The notes: generated by a model from the sequence alone, not told the origin. DNA of 64,000 nt from Leptofilum sp041748655 (GCA_041748655.1 JBGTCV010000109.1:1-64000); one strand, 5' to 3'. Positions 33,926 through 43,247 are shown, numbered from the stretch's first letter. Made by a program: numbers and translations.

Positions 33926-34774
33926 TTATTTGTCGTAGTCGTAAAAGCCACGGCCGGTTTTGCGGCCCAAACGGCCGCTTTCCACCATGCGCTTCTGAAT
34001 AGGATGAGGCCGGTATTTTGGCTCCTGAAAATAGGCGTCGTACACCGACTGGGTCACGGCCAGATTCACATCGCAGCCAATCAGGTCGATCAGTTCAAAA
34101 GGCCCCATGCGAAAGCCAATGGAGCGCATCAGCCTGTCCAGCGTGGCGGGGTCGGTGGCGTTTTCGCCCAGCAGCCGGAACGCTTCACCGTAAAACGGCC
34201 GTGCCACCCGGTTCACAATGAAAGCAGGGGTATCTTTGCAAAGAACGGCCGTTTTCCCCAATTTGGCCACATAGGTCTGAACGGCCGTAACCGTCTCGTC
34301 ACTGGTAAAATCGCTGCGAATCAGCTCCACCAGCTGCATGATGTGGGCCGGGTTAAAAAAGTGGATGCCCAAAAAGCGGTCGGCCCGCTGAACGGCCCCG
34401 GCCAGGGCATTGATGCTCAGGCTGGAGGTGTTGCTGCCAAAAATGGTCTGCTCCGGCGCGGCGGCGTCCAGCGCGGCAAAAATCTCGCGCTTCAGCGCCA
34501 ACTTTTCCGGCGCGGCTTCAATGATCAGGTCGGCTTGAGCGGCCGTTTCCAGGGAAGTCGTGGTTTGGAGGGCAACCTTAGCCGCTTCCGCCAGGGCCGC
34601 ATCCGCTTTGCCCCGCGCCACCCCCTGCTCAATCGACGCCCGAATCCCATCTAGCGACGCTGCCAACACCTCATCCGCCACGTCGTACAAAATTACCTCA
34701 TACCCCGCCAGCGCCGATGCCTGGGCAATCCCCGCCCCCATCGTACCCGCGCCAATCACTGCAATTCTGTTCAT
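33926..34774 (-). CDS. 3-hydroxyacyl-CoA (3-hydroxybutyryl-CoA) dehydrogenase
   Basis: The 282-aa protein has the NAD-binding GAGTMGAGIAQASA at residues 8-21, the catalytic region GIHFFNPAHIMQLVELI with the His-Glu pair, KDTPAFIVNRV, and a C-terminal domain ending KTGRGFYDYDK. The length matches single-domain Hbd/PaaH enzymes that oxidise 3-hydroxyacyl-CoA to 3-oxoacyl-CoA. It lies 73 bp downstream of the PaaG-like enoyl-CoA hydratase on the same strand, so the pair may serve phenylacetate or short-chain acyl-CoA breakdown. Heptamer repeats separate them. Confidence 0.9.
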   Translation of the reverse strand: MNRIAVIGAGTMGAGIAQASALAGYEVILYDVADEVLAASLDGIRASIEQGVARGKADAALAEAAKVALQTTTSLETAAQADLIIEAAPEKLALKREIFAALDAAAPEQTIFGSNTSSLSINALAGAVQRADRFLGIHFFNPAHIMQLVELIRSDFTSDETVTAVQTYVAKLGKTAVLCKDTPAFIVNRVARPFYGEAFRLLGENATDPATLDRLMRSIGFRMGPFELIDLIGCDVNLAVTQSVYDAYFQEPKYRPHPIQKRMVESGRLGRKTGRGFYDYDK

Positions 34775-34789
34775 ACTTTTCCCTTTTCG

Positions 34790-34850
34790 GTAATCCGTAA
34801 TCCGTAATCGGTTATCGGTTATCCGTTCACCGATTACCGTTCACCGATCA
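34790..34850. repeat. heptamer repeat tract at the end of the paaG-like gene
   Basis: Consecutive 7-bp units GTAATCC, GTAATCC, GTAATCG, GTTATCG, GTTATCC, GTTCACC, GATTACC, GTTCACC. The tract reaches into the stop codon of the hydratase gene (TGA at 34848-34850 on the minus strand). Confidence 0.8.
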
Positions 34851-35633
34851 CTCGCCTTTAAACTGCGCCAGCCGCTTCTCCAAAAACGCCATCACGCCCT
34901 CTTTGTTGTCGTGGCTGCGCCCGGCGATTTCCTGCACATACGCCTCGTATTCCAGCGCCCCAAACAGGTCGGTTTGCCACGCCTGGTTCATGGCCCGCTT
35001 GGTGAGGCCATAGGCCAGCGTAGGGCCAGCCGCCAGCGAACCCGCCCAGGCAGCAACATTTTCCATCAGCTGGGCGGCGGGCACGACACGATTCACCATG
35101 CCCCAGGCCAGCGCCGTTGCCGCCGGAACCTTGTCGGCCGTGATGGCCATCTCGTAGGCGCGGGCCTGCCCGACGATCCGGGGCAGCAGCCAGTTGACGC
35201 CGCTGTCTGGCACCAGCCCCACCTTGCTGAAGGCCAGCATAAAGCTGGCGCTGTCGGCGGCCAGGCGGATATCGGTGGCCAGGGCTACGCCACAGCCCGC
35301 CCCGGCGGCAATGCCATTAATGGCACCGATGATGGGTTTTTCCAGCGTCACCATCTGCTTAATGAGCTTGTGGTAGCCGTGGCGCAAATGGTCGCCAATG
35401 GCGAAGGTATCGCCCCGATCAATGACGTCGCTCAAATCCTGGCCGCTGGAAAAGGCACGGCCGTTTCCCGTCAGCACCACGCAGCGAATGGTTTTGTCGC
35501 GACCAGCCTGCTTAAAAGCAGCTGTCGTCTCATGAATCATCTGATCATTAAACGCATTCAGCTTGTCTGGCCGGTTCAGCGTAATGATGGCCACGCCATT
35601 TTCTACATCAAACAGAATAGTTTCGTAACCCAT
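34848..35633 (-). CDS. enoyl-CoA hydratase/isomerase, PaaG-like
   Basis: The 261-aa crotonase has the oxyanion-hole motifs GRAFSSGQDLSD and NGIAAGAGCGVALATD. The segment FSKVGLVPDSGVNWLLPRIVGQARA is closest to PaaG (epoxyphenylacetyl-CoA isomerase), which has a Asp in the VPDxG position; ordinary hydratases have Glu there. The C-terminus GRSHDNKEGVMAFLEKR also fits PaaG. The second ATG (35633) is spaced better from GAGG than the first (35639). It is co-oriented with the hydroxyacyl-CoA dehydrogenase downstream. Confidence 0.85.
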   Translation of the reverse strand: MGYETILFDVENGVAIITLNRPDKLNAFNDQMIHETTAAFKQAGRDKTIRCVVLTGNGRAFSSGQDLSDVIDRGDTFAIGDHLRHGYHKLIKQMVTLEKPIIGAINGIAAGAGCGVALATDIRLAADSASFMLAFSKVGLVPDSGVNWLLPRIVGQARAYEMAITADKVPAATALAWGMVNRVVPAAQLMENVAAWAGSLAAGPTLAYGLTKRAMNQAWQTDLFGALEYEAYVQEIAGRSHDNKEGVMAFLEKRLAQFKGE

Positions 35634-35653
35634 ACCCATATCCTCGGAAAAGA

Positions 35654-35724
35654 AGTAATAAGTGAAAAGTTAAAAGTGATAAGTAGATTGTTTACTTTTC
35701 ACTTTTAACTTTTTACTTTTCACT
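35654..35724. repeat. A/T-rich heptamer repeats forming a 31-bp hairpin
   Basis: Arms 35654-35684 and 35694-35724 are imperfect reverse complements, each made of AGTGAAA/AGTTAAA-like 7-bp units. It lies directly upstream of the PaaG-like gene, where it could influence translation or mark an old insertion. Confidence 0.8.
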
Positions 35725-35780
35725 AAAAAAACAGACCCACGAAATCAACCGCTATGCTACCACTGCCCTGTAAAAAACAA

Positions 35781-35811
35781 AAACGCAGTCCGGAAAATCG
35801 GGGCTGCGTTT
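35781..35811 (-). terminator. terminator of the acidic-protein gene
   Basis: AAACGCAG pairs with CTGCGTTT, with inner CC/GG pairing and an A-rich loop. The minus strand continues as TTGTTTTTTAC. It lies 43 bp after the stop at 35855. Confidence 0.75.
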
Positions 35812-35854
35812 AGCTCAATTATGACATCAGTTGGGTAAAACCAAAGCGGTTTAT

Positions 35855-36232
35855 TTAGGGAAAGAAGAGGTCGTCGTCTTCGTCGCCGTCGTCCATCTCT
35901 TCCATTTCCTCGATGTCGTCCAGCGGCAGGGCTACCCAGAGCATGAGGGCTTCGCCTTCATCCAGCTGCTCCAGCCGCAAGGAAACGACATCCACCTGCT
36001 GGCGCATGCGCATCTCATCGGGGAAGTCCAGGCGGACGGGACGGCCGTCTTTCCAGGCATTGCGGCAGCGGTCCACGATATCTTCACCATTGCCGGTGCG
36101 GAGCTGGCACACCGCCACCAGCCGGTCTATTGGCCCTTCCAGCACCGATTGCACCCAATCGACTGGGGTTGGCCGGAATTCCGGGGTGGGTCCTTCAATA
36201 ATTGTGATTAATTCAGGTTCAATTGCAGTCAT
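35855..36232 (-). CDS. acidic cytoplasmic protein, unknown
   Basis: The 125-aa protein has no membrane segment. The middle (about 35-105) has mixed beta/alpha character (LVAVCQLRTG, VRLDFPDEM, VVSLRLEQL), and the tail has a run of Asp/Glu ending in LFFP. It is not a family that I recognise. The acidic tail with a terminal aromatic pair resembles protein-interaction tails such as those on SSB, but the body does not look like an OB fold. It has its own terminator. The ribosome binding site is weak (GGA, 9 bases upstream). Confidence 0.6.
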   Translation of the reverse strand: MTAIEPELITIIEGPTPEFRPTPVDWVQSVLEGPIDRLVAVCQLRTGNGEDIVDRCRNAWKDGRPVRLDFPDEMRMRQQVDVVSLRLEQLDEGEALMLWVALPLDDIEEMEEMDDGDEDDDLFFP

Positions 36233-36485
36233 GTTGTATCCAAAAGTTAGTTTTGCGGCTTAATGCCACGTATTGCCCCCAATAGTACAGATTCAAAGAG
36301 CGCTTGGCAACCACCTTTTATTAATATCCTCTTTGATTATGGTGAAATAGTCGCAATTTTCACAAATGACCCACCTCCACACCAGTTAACTTTTCCAGCT
36401 TGGTGCGCGGCTCGCGGGTGCCACGACGATCAGCTCATCTTGGGCTTGCAGGAGGGCAATAACGCATCGGTTCACCATTGGGAGA
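36233..36485. other. spacer with no convincing gene
   Basis: A 77-codon plus-strand frame is open here (36263-36496) but has no ribosome binding site, no domain and overlaps the Nudix end. The minus strand encodes IALLQAQDELIVVAP at about 36395-36455, faintly like the end of a TrkA-C domain, possibly a gene relic. Confidence 0.4.
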
Positions 36486-37445
36486 TTAGCAAATAAAAGT
36501 ACCGGTGTCCAGATGTTGAAGGATGGCAGCAAAAAACGGCCGCCAGCTCCCTGGATTCAGGGCTAACAACGCTGCCGGGGTTTGCCAGCGCAGCGCAGCT
36601 ACCTCTGCCACTGCCGGATCCAGCCACCCACCCACGACTCGTGCCCTAAACACCACACCTACATTTTGCACCCGATCCCCATTGGGATAGGTATGCTGGA
36701 AAGCTGGCCCGCTATACACCCCCACCAGCCGTTCCAGTTCAACATGCAGGCCAGTTTCCTCGAACGTTTCGCGTACGGCCGTTTGCGCCACGTTCTCCCC
36801 CAAATCACAAAAGCCAGCGGGCAGCGACCACGCCTTGTTGTCCTGCCGCTGAATGGTGAGAATACGGCCGTCTTCCCCCTCCACCACCACAGACGCCCCC
36901 ACCGCAATTAAAGGAGCCGGGCCGATAAACGGCCGTACCATCCCAATCTGATCCATCGTTTGGGCAGCGGTAAACGGTGGCGTATAGGCCGGACGACCCT
37001 TTGCCAGCGTATCGCGCACCATGTCGGCATACCAGAGGGGCAAACCGAGGCGGGCAATTTCGTCTGGTGCAAAAAACGCCTGCTCGGTGGTCTCAGTACC
37101 GTCTGGCTGCATCGTGCCGCCTGCCACCTGCCCCGTCAGGCAAATGGTAAACTGCTGCACCTGGTCGCCGTTGGGATACGTCACGTCATATTTGGGATGG
37201 GTGTAAACGCCTACCAGCCGCAGCGGGCCAGCGACTAAGCCCGTCTCTTCCAGCAGTTCCCGCCGGGTACACGCCTCAATATCTTCGCCCCATTCCATCA
37301 CCCCACCTGGTAAGCCCCAAAAGTTAAAATCGGTGCGGCGTTGCAGGAGAATACGGCCGTTTTCATCCCGCAATACCACTGTGCCAAATACCAAAAAAAT
37401 CTTGCGCTGCCCTACCCTGGCTCGCAGCCATTCAATGTATGCCAT
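36486..37445 (-). CDS. double Nudix hydrolase
   Basis: The 319-aa protein has two complete Nudix domains in tandem. Box 1 is GGVMEWGE...RRELLEETGL near residue 50, and box 2 is AGFCDLGE...VRETFEETGL near residue 210. Both keep the GX5EX7REUXEEXGU pattern and are each followed by a matching VGVY....TYPNGD segment, so it arose by internal duplication. Nudix enzymes cleave nucleoside diphosphates linked to another moiety (NADH, ADP-ribose, NTPs). The ATG at 37445 is used; a TTG 12 bases upstream is possible. It is divergent from the histidine kinase (74 bp). Confidence 0.85.
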   Translation of the reverse strand: MAYIEWLRARVGQRKIFLVFGTVVLRDENGRILLQRRTDFNFWGLPGGVMEWGEDIEACTRRELLEETGLVAGPLRLVGVYTHPKYDVTYPNGDQVQQFTICLTGQVAGGTMQPDGTETTEQAFFAPDEIARLGLPLWYADMVRDTLAKGRPAYTPPFTAAQTMDQIGMVRPFIGPAPLIAVGASVVVEGEDGRILTIQRQDNKAWSLPAGFCDLGENVAQTAVRETFEETGLHVELERLVGVYSGPAFQHTYPNGDRVQNVGVVFRARVVGGWLDPAVAEVAALRWQTPAALLALNPGSWRPFFAAILQHLDTGTFIC

Positions 37446-37519
37446 ACAGTTACCCAAAAGTCCTATTTTTCACGTCGCCTTAACCCGTGCCCTCTGGTAA
37501 ATCCTTTACCATACCCTGG

Positions 37520-39799
37520 ATGAAGTCCCAGAATTTACGCTCACGGCTCGCTGCCGCCAGTACCAGGTTTGGTCTAAGCATTGGTACTAAAATTATACTG
37601 CCGTACTTTTTACTGACGCTGGTTGTGGCCAGCGTCGGTGCGTATGTGGTTACAAACCTTGTCGCCAGCTCGCTAGAAGAACGCATCACCAACCAGCTGC
37701 TAGACGCAGGCCAAATTGTAGCCGAAGGTATGGTTCGCCACGAGGATCAGCGGCTGCAAACGTTACGGACCATCATCGGTACCCTGGGCATCCCTGCTGC
37801 CGTGGCCGCAAATGACCCCACCACCCTGGGCGAATTGGCTCCCCAAATCATCATCAACAGCAGTACAGACGCCGTTTTGCTGCTAGACTTGTCTGGCACA
37901 GAGCTGTACGGCTGGCAGCGCATCACCTCATCCATCGACACCCAGGGCCTTACCCGCAGCGGGGCCGACTTCTCCGACGTGCCAGCGGTGCAAAAAGCGC
38001 TGCGCAATGAAGAAGATGCTGCGGGCAGCCGGCAGGTATTTCTGACCGAAACAGACAGCGGTCTGATGATTTTCACCATTTCGCCCCTGTTTTTACGGGG
38101 TGAGCAGGTTGGGGTGGCCATGGTGGGCACCTACAGCCGCCGCATGATGCTGGAACTGACGCTCAATGCCGTGGCCCGCGTAACCCTGTACGATACAGAA
38201 GGCAATGTGCTGGACACGTCGCTGGGCGGCGGCGAGATGGGCATCAATGCGCTGTACCAGGATGCGCCAGAAAAGTTCAGCGAGGTGATGGCCCAGCTGG
38301 CGGAATCGCCCGCGCAATATGAACTGGTAACAAAGACGGCCGTATCCCAAGTACCCCTGCGCCGCCTGACTGTGCTGGACCAGCAATATGTTCTGGCGTA
38401 TGGCGATTGGCGGCTGCGCGGGCAGTCGTTTGGCATGGTGAGTGTAGCCTTGCCCAGCAATTTTATTGTCAGCACCATTGCCGTCAGCCGGGAGCAGTTT
38501 ACGGCTATTTTTAGCCTGGCCATTATGGCGGTGTTTCTTAGCGGCTTCCTGATTGCTCGCCACATTACCAATCCCATTAACCATTTGGTGGATACGGCCG
38601 TTGCCGTCACCAAAGGAGATCTCAACCGCCGTTCCAACCTGCAAGCCAATGACGAAATTGGCCTGCTCTCCCGCTCCTTCGACCGGATGACCGCCGCCCT
38701 GGCCGACCAAAACCAGGAGCTGGACCAGCAGCGCGGCCGGCTCAAAGCCATTCTAGACAGCATTTTGGATGGCATCCTTGTGCTGGACACCAACGACAAC
38801 ATCCTGAGCGTTAACCCCGCTGCTGAACAGTTGTTGGACGATATGGCTCAGGATTTCTTTTCTGGCCCGGTGCGGGAACTAAGCCCCACGGTAAACGGGC
38901 AGTCAGAGGCAGGCATTACCAACATGGACGATCTGCTCTCGCTGCCTGCCAGCGACCGACTGCCCGCCAGCGCCCGGCTGCCCCGCCGCTACCAGCTGGG
39001 CAATCGCGTCCTGAGCGCCCTCTCCGCCCCTGTCATCGACAAAAATAACGAGCCGATTGGCAACGTGATTGTGATGCGCGACATCACCCGTGAAGTAGAA
39101 GCAGACAATTTGAAGTCGGCCTTTATCACCACCATTTCGCATGAGCTGCGCACGCCGCTGACGGTGATTAAAGCGTATGCCAATTTGATGCAGGCCAAAG
39201 CCAACGGGCATATGGATGAACACCAGAGGCAGTTCATCAAATATATCAACAAGGGCAGCGAAGAGCTGGAACATCATATCGATCAGCTCATCAAAATATC
39301 GGAAATTGAAGCGGGCACCATCAACATGAATATGAAACGGGTGAATGTACAAAGCCTGGCAGACAGCGCCACCACTCGCTGGCGAGACCGCTTCGCGCAA
39401 AAAGAGATCGCTTTAACCACCACTGTGCCCGATGACGAACTATGGCTGCAAGCAGATGCGGAACATTTAAGCCGCGCCATTGAGAATCTGTTGAGCAATG
39501 CCCTGACATACACGCCCGAAGGGGGATATGTGGAGATGTGCATTGACAGCCAGAACGGCCGTATGCGCCTGGATGTGCTAGACAATGGCATTGGCATTGC
39601 GGTGGCGGATCAGCCGCACCTTTTTAATCGGTTTTTCCGGGCGCATAACAACGTAAACTTTGCCGCGCGGGGGGTCGGGCTGGGACTGTACATTACCCGC
39701 ACGGTTGTGGAGATGCATGGCGGGCAGGTGTATGTAGACAGCGAACTGGGTGTCGGCAGCACTTTTTCGATTGAGCTGCCGCTGGTGGAGCCAGCCTGA
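37520..39799 (+). CDS. membrane sensor histidine kinase (HAMP-PAS-HisKA-HATPase)
   Basis: The roughly 759-aa protein has TM1 at about 22-45, an extracytoplasmic sensor of roughly 280 residues, TM2 near 335-355, HAMP (RHITNPINHLVDTA...DEIGLLSRSF), a PAS-like domain (about 410-520), and HisKA with the phosphorylated His in ISHELRTPLT near residue 540. The ATPase domain has N, G1 and G2 boxes (LLSNALTY, DNGIGI, GVGLGLYI). The start is uncertain: ATG 37520, or GTG 37487. No response regulator is adjacent. Its stop codon overlaps the start of the P/T-rich protein gene, so those two form a unit. Confidence 0.9.
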   Translation: MKSQNLRSRLAAASTRFGLSIGTKIILPYFLLTLVVASVGAYVVTNLVASSLEERITNQLLDAGQIVAEGMVRHEDQRLQTLRTIIGTLGIPAAVAANDPTTLGELAPQIIINSSTDAVLLLDLSGTELYGWQRITSSIDTQGLTRSGADFSDVPAVQKALRNEEDAAGSRQVFLTETDSGLMIFTISPLFLRGEQVGVAMVGTYSRRMMLELTLNAVARVTLYDTEGNVLDTSLGGGEMGINALYQDAPEKFSEVMAQLAESPAQYELVTKTAVSQVPLRRLTVLDQQYVLAYGDWRLRGQSFGMVSVALPSNFIVSTIAVSREQFTAIFSLAIMAVFLSGFLIARHITNPINHLVDTAVAVTKGDLNRRSNLQANDEIGLLSRSFDRMTAALADQNQELDQQRGRLKAILDSILDGILVLDTNDNILSVNPAAEQLLDDMAQDFFSGPVRELSPTVNGQSEAGITNMDDLLSLPASDRLPASARLPRRYQLGNRVLSALSAPVIDKNNEPIGNVIVMRDITREVEADNLKSAFITTISHELRTPLTVIKAYANLMQAKANGHMDEHQRQFIKYINKGSEELEHHIDQLIKISEIEAGTINMNMKRVNVQSLADSATTRWRDRFAQKEIALTTTVPDDELWLQADAEHLSRAIENLLSNALTYTPEGGYVEMCIDSQNGRMRLDVLDNGIGIAVADQPHLFNRFFRAHNNVNFAARGVGLGLYITRTVVEMHGGQVYVDSELGVGSTFSIELPLVEPA

Positions 39800-40623
39800 T
39801 GCGCACCTCGCCCATGATTCCACCGGCACAGTCGTCGGAACCGACCGAATCGCAGCAGGCCCAAAACACGCGGCGGAATATGTATGCGGTGCTGCTGCTG
39901 GCGCTGGTAATGAATTTTGCCTGTATTTTCTCGTCGATGTGGCTGGGGTTGAATTTACGGCCGTTACGCCCCCTAAACGCCTCTATGCTGGCCCAAAACT
40001 CAGCCAATTATGGCGACGATTTTAATTTTGAATTTGCCCCGCTGGATCCAACCGTGGCAGCGGCTTCGGCAGCAGATACCCTTAATTTGCGCGGGTTGGG
40101 AACGGCCGTTCCTACGCCCAACACACCCATCGACATTATCCCGTTCCCACCCACCGCCACGCCATCCAGCACACCGAGCGCCACGGCTACGGAACTGCCG
40201 CCTACCGCCACGCCAACTGCTAGTGCGACGAATACGGCCGTACCCCCAACCAATACCCAGACACCCACCACAACACCTACCACAACGTCAACAAATGCCC
40301 CAACCAGCGCCCCCCTGGCCACCAATACACCCATGCCCACCGCGCTGCCATCCAGCACGCCAAACCCGCCCCAGCCAACCAACACCCAGACACCCCAGCC
40401 GCCTACCAGCACGCCATCGGCCACCACGCCGCCACCCCAAACCGCCACCCCCAGCCAGACACCCACTCTGCTGCCAACTCCTTCACAAACCCCTTCCCCG
40501 CTGCCAACGGCTACCTTGACGCCTCTACCCAGCCAGACACCCACGCCGAGCATCACGCCAATCATTATTTACACCGCCTCCCCCATCCCCACCTTTACGC
40601 CTTCCCCGACTCCGGAACAATAG
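39799..40623 (+). CDS. membrane-anchored Pro/Thr-rich surface protein
   Basis: The 274-aa protein has a cytoplasmic N-terminus of about 27 residues, one membrane segment (MYAVLLLALVMNFACIFSSM), a short linker, and about 160 residues composed almost only of Pro, Thr, Ala, Ser, Gln and Asn (TPTPTNTQTPQPP style). It is a low-complexity, possibly glycosylated stalk. It has no C-terminal domain, so it may be a spacer or a target of the kinase sensor. Its ATG overlaps the kinase stop (TGATG), which indicates coupled translation. Confidence 0.7.
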   Translation: MRTSPMIPPAQSSEPTESQQAQNTRRNMYAVLLLALVMNFACIFSSMWLGLNLRPLRPLNASMLAQNSANYGDDFNFEFAPLDPTVAAASAADTLNLRGLGTAVPTPNTPIDIIPFPPTATPSSTPSATATELPPTATPTASATNTAVPPTNTQTPTTTPTTTSTNAPTSAPLATNTPMPTALPSSTPNPPQPTNTQTPQPPTSTPSATTPPPQTATPSQTPTLLPTPSQTPSPLPTATLTPLPSQTPTPSITPIIIYTASPIPTFTPSPTPEQ

Positions 40624-40721
40624 CTTTATTCGTAGCACTGACCCGCAAATAATTCGACCATTTCTATTTCCTGAGTAGAATCTTCTGTCGCCGTGTAAAG
40701 CACAGCAAAACTTGCTAAAGT

Positions 40722-40736
40722 AAGTGCGTTGCACCT
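40722..40736. repeat. solitary arm of the 24197-24261 repeat
   Basis: AAGTGCGTTGCACCT differs by one base from the arms of the inverted repeat at 24247-24261. It lies 64 bp before the permease start. Confidence 0.45.
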
Positions 40737-40799
40737 ATGGGACCTGAATAGATACAAGTTTTCTACGACTTGCTAATGACCTGGAGGTGAACGAATCCC

Positions 40800-43247
40800 A
40801 TGTTTAAAAGCTATATAGACCCAATTGCTGACCAGGAAGCCCGCCAAAAGTTACCCAGGTTAATGGTAGAAGGGCTGCTTTTAGGGGGAACCGGATTAGG
40901 CGTCCTGGCACTCATCTTTGAAATTGCCGCCGATGCCTTCAGCGTCGCCGCTTACCAAACCTTGCTGGCTATACACGGTGCAAATGGCCATCATGAAATT
41001 GCCATCTTGGCCTTCATTGTCCTCTCCGCCCTGCTGCTGCTAGGCATCGTGCCTGCCTATAAAGCCGGTGCGTACCTGCGCCCCAACGCAGGCGGCAGCG
41101 GCCCCCTGGTGGAGGCAATTGGGCCGCCCAAACTGCGCTGGCTTTCCTGGATTGGCACCAGTCTCTTTTTTCTAGACGCCATCCTCACCATCATCATCAG
41201 CTCTATTTCTGCTTCAGATGTCACCATGCTCGTTTTGCCAGAGCTGGCACCTTACCGCATTGTATTGGCCGAGCTGTTCGCCTTTTTTATCATGGTTGTG
41301 CTGGTAGCGCTGGGGCCAAAACGCGCCGTGCCCATCTTCCTGATTGGCGGCGGAGCATTTTCCATATTTACAATTTTGGCCCTTAGCCTGGTAGGCGGGG
41401 CCGCCATTGGTAACCCGGAATGGGCCTTTTTAACCGAGGGAATTGTCAGTCGGTTAGAAGCCAATGGTGTAACAGAACACGTCGTGCGTGCCCAACAAGA
41501 CATTTCAACCATTGGCACCGTACTCTTCTTCCAGCTCTTTTTCCGCTCGATGTCCAGCGCCATGCTGGGTTTTTCCGGATACGAAGTCATTCCGGCCAGT
41601 GGTAAACATGCCGCCCGCCCCAAATGGAAAGTGATCAACACGTCACTGTCGTTGGCCGCATTTTTTCTGATTGGCACCGGCGTGGTGCAGCTGATGGCAG
41701 CCCGACAGTGGAAAATCCCGGCCACCGAAGGGTACAGCACTTTGCTCATTGAATATGAAATCATTGCGGCCCAAACCTTTGGCAAAGGCATTGCACAAGC
41801 AGATATTGTTGTGACCGAGCCAGACCGGCTAAGCGCTGAAAATTTGTACAATCGTCGCATTGCCGCCCAAACAGCTGAAGATTCTGCCGGCTTGGTGGCC
41901 GAAGAAGCAGGCTCTTTCTCTGGGCTTTCGAGGGGGGAATTTATCAGCGAAACGGCCTACAATCTGGCAGTTGCTCGGCAGCTCGACAGCACAACCAGAG
42001 GCACATCGGGTCAGTCATTCCTGGTGGTGGCCGGGACGCTATTGGCCATTATTTTGCTGCTGGCCCAGGGCGGTGGCTATGTGGGCGGAGCGGCCGTAGC
42101 GGCCAACGCCGCCCGCCTGGGCCGGCTCCCCGGCATCTTTTCTGATGATCGCATTGGCATTGCGGTTATCTGGGCTATTTCGGCCGTTCTTATTCCCATT
42201 ATTCGGGAAGTGATTATTGTTGAATCGTATTATGCTTTCGGCTTTGTCAGCGCCTTTGTCATTACCAGCACTACTGTCTTTTTTGTGCGAGACGACGCCA
42301 TGCGTGAACGTGGCATTGAGCCTGGCACTGCCGAAGCAAGATCGCTGAAATTTGCGGGCTTGCGCGGCATGATAGCCAGTTACCTGATGATGGGTGTATT
42401 GATTACCCAAAAAACAGATGCTCTGATTGTGATCGCTGTTTTTGGCGGGTTTATTACCCTGGTACAAATTATTAATGCCAATGGTGGCTTGAAGAAGCTG
42501 TCTGAAATGGCCATTAAACCGGCCTCTGCCTTGCTGCCGCAAGAGGTGGCACACCAGATGGGTCTACAACGGGCCCACGATGAGGCTCGCCAGCGGGGAA
42601 TTGTGGCTGCCGTGGAAGATTTAATTAAAGAAGGGGCTTTCGCTAAATTCAACGTAGGGCCAGGTCGCATTCGGGAAATTATTTGCTATCTCTACAAATT
42701 GGATGACAAGTTGTTTGAGCCTGGCGACCATCATCACGAACGCATTGAGGAGCCCAGTTCAGAGCTGCAAGCCACCTACCGGGAAGCGTATGAGCAGCGC
42801 CAGCGGATTCTGCGTGATGTTGAAGATTATTCCCATTTTGGCATTTTCACCTTCATTCACAATTACCACATCAACTGGGTGTCTGAAGAACATGGCCGAG
42901 ATGCGGCGATGGTTCAAAAGGCGATGCTAAATATCCTGTTTCCTCAAACAGAGGCCAAAATAATTTGGCGTGAGTTTTGCGCCTTCAAACCAAAATTTCA
43001 GCCCGAACCAATCTGGCAGTTTAGCCGCCGTCGCTATCTCTGGGCCAAGGATCAATGGCCAAATCTGAGCGATCGCATTACAACTATTTGGACCTTGCAG
43101 GATTTTGGCCTGATTTCAAAAGATATTAATGTAGAAACGATTATTGCTGTGGCCGACGGCCGAAGGCAAATATTGGTTAAAATTCCATCGAACCCCCGTG
43201 ATGATGACAATGACGAAATGAGCAAAAATGCCCTTGATAGCGAGTAA
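40800..43247 (+). CDS. large APC-superfamily-like permease with cytosolic C-terminal domain
   Basis: The 815-aa protein has about 12 hydrophobic segments between residues 25 and 570, with the layout of amino-acid/polyamine permeases (an early Gly-rich GLLLGGTGLGVLAL segment, then LPELAPYRIVLAELFAFF). Two features are unusual. A polar segment of about 90 residues (roughly 325-415) is inserted between membrane helices. A soluble C-terminal region of about 245 residues contains an EEHGRDAAMVQKAMLNILFP motif that I do not recognise. Substrate unknown; class assignment is tentative. GGAGGTGA precedes the start. The gene contains no ACGGCCGT site. Confidence 0.55.
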   Translation: MFKSYIDPIADQEARQKLPRLMVEGLLLGGTGLGVLALIFEIAADAFSVAAYQTLLAIHGANGHHEIAILAFIVLSALLLLGIVPAYKAGAYLRPNAGGSGPLVEAIGPPKLRWLSWIGTSLFFLDAILTIIISSISASDVTMLVLPELAPYRIVLAELFAFFIMVVLVALGPKRAVPIFLIGGGAFSIFTILALSLVGGAAIGNPEWAFLTEGIVSRLEANGVTEHVVRAQQDISTIGTVLFFQLFFRSMSSAMLGFSGYEVIPASGKHAARPKWKVINTSLSLAAFFLIGTGVVQLMAARQWKIPATEGYSTLLIEYEIIAAQTFGKGIAQADIVVTEPDRLSAENLYNRRIAAQTAEDSAGLVAEEAGSFSGLSRGEFISETAYNLAVARQLDSTTRGTSGQSFLVVAGTLLAIILLLAQGGGYVGGAAVAANAARLGRLPGIFSDDRIGIAVIWAISAVLIPIIREVIIVESYYAFGFVSAFVITSTTVFFVRDDAMRERGIEPGTAEARSLKFAGLRGMIASYLMMGVLITQKTDALIVIAVFGGFITLVQIINANGGLKKLSEMAIKPASALLPQEVAHQMGLQRAHDEARQRGIVAAVEDLIKEGAFAKFNVGPGRIREIICYLYKLDDKLFEPGDHHHERIEEPSSELQATYREAYEQRQRILRDVEDYSHFGIFTFIHNYHINWVSEEHGRDAAMVQKAMLNILFPQTEAKIIWREFCAFKPKFQPEPIWQFSRRRYLWAKDQWPNLSDRITTIWTLQDFGLISKDINVETIIAVADGRRQILVKIPSNPRDDDNDEMSKNALDSE

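Noticed and set aside
36395..36455. Minus-strand fragment IALLQAQDELIVVAP resembling the end of a TrkA-C domain
   Set aside because: Too short and interrupted; mentioned only as a possible relic.
36263..36496. 77-codon plus-strand frame
   Set aside because: No family, no Shine-Dalgarno sequence, and it overlaps the end of the Nudix gene; composition is not protein-like.
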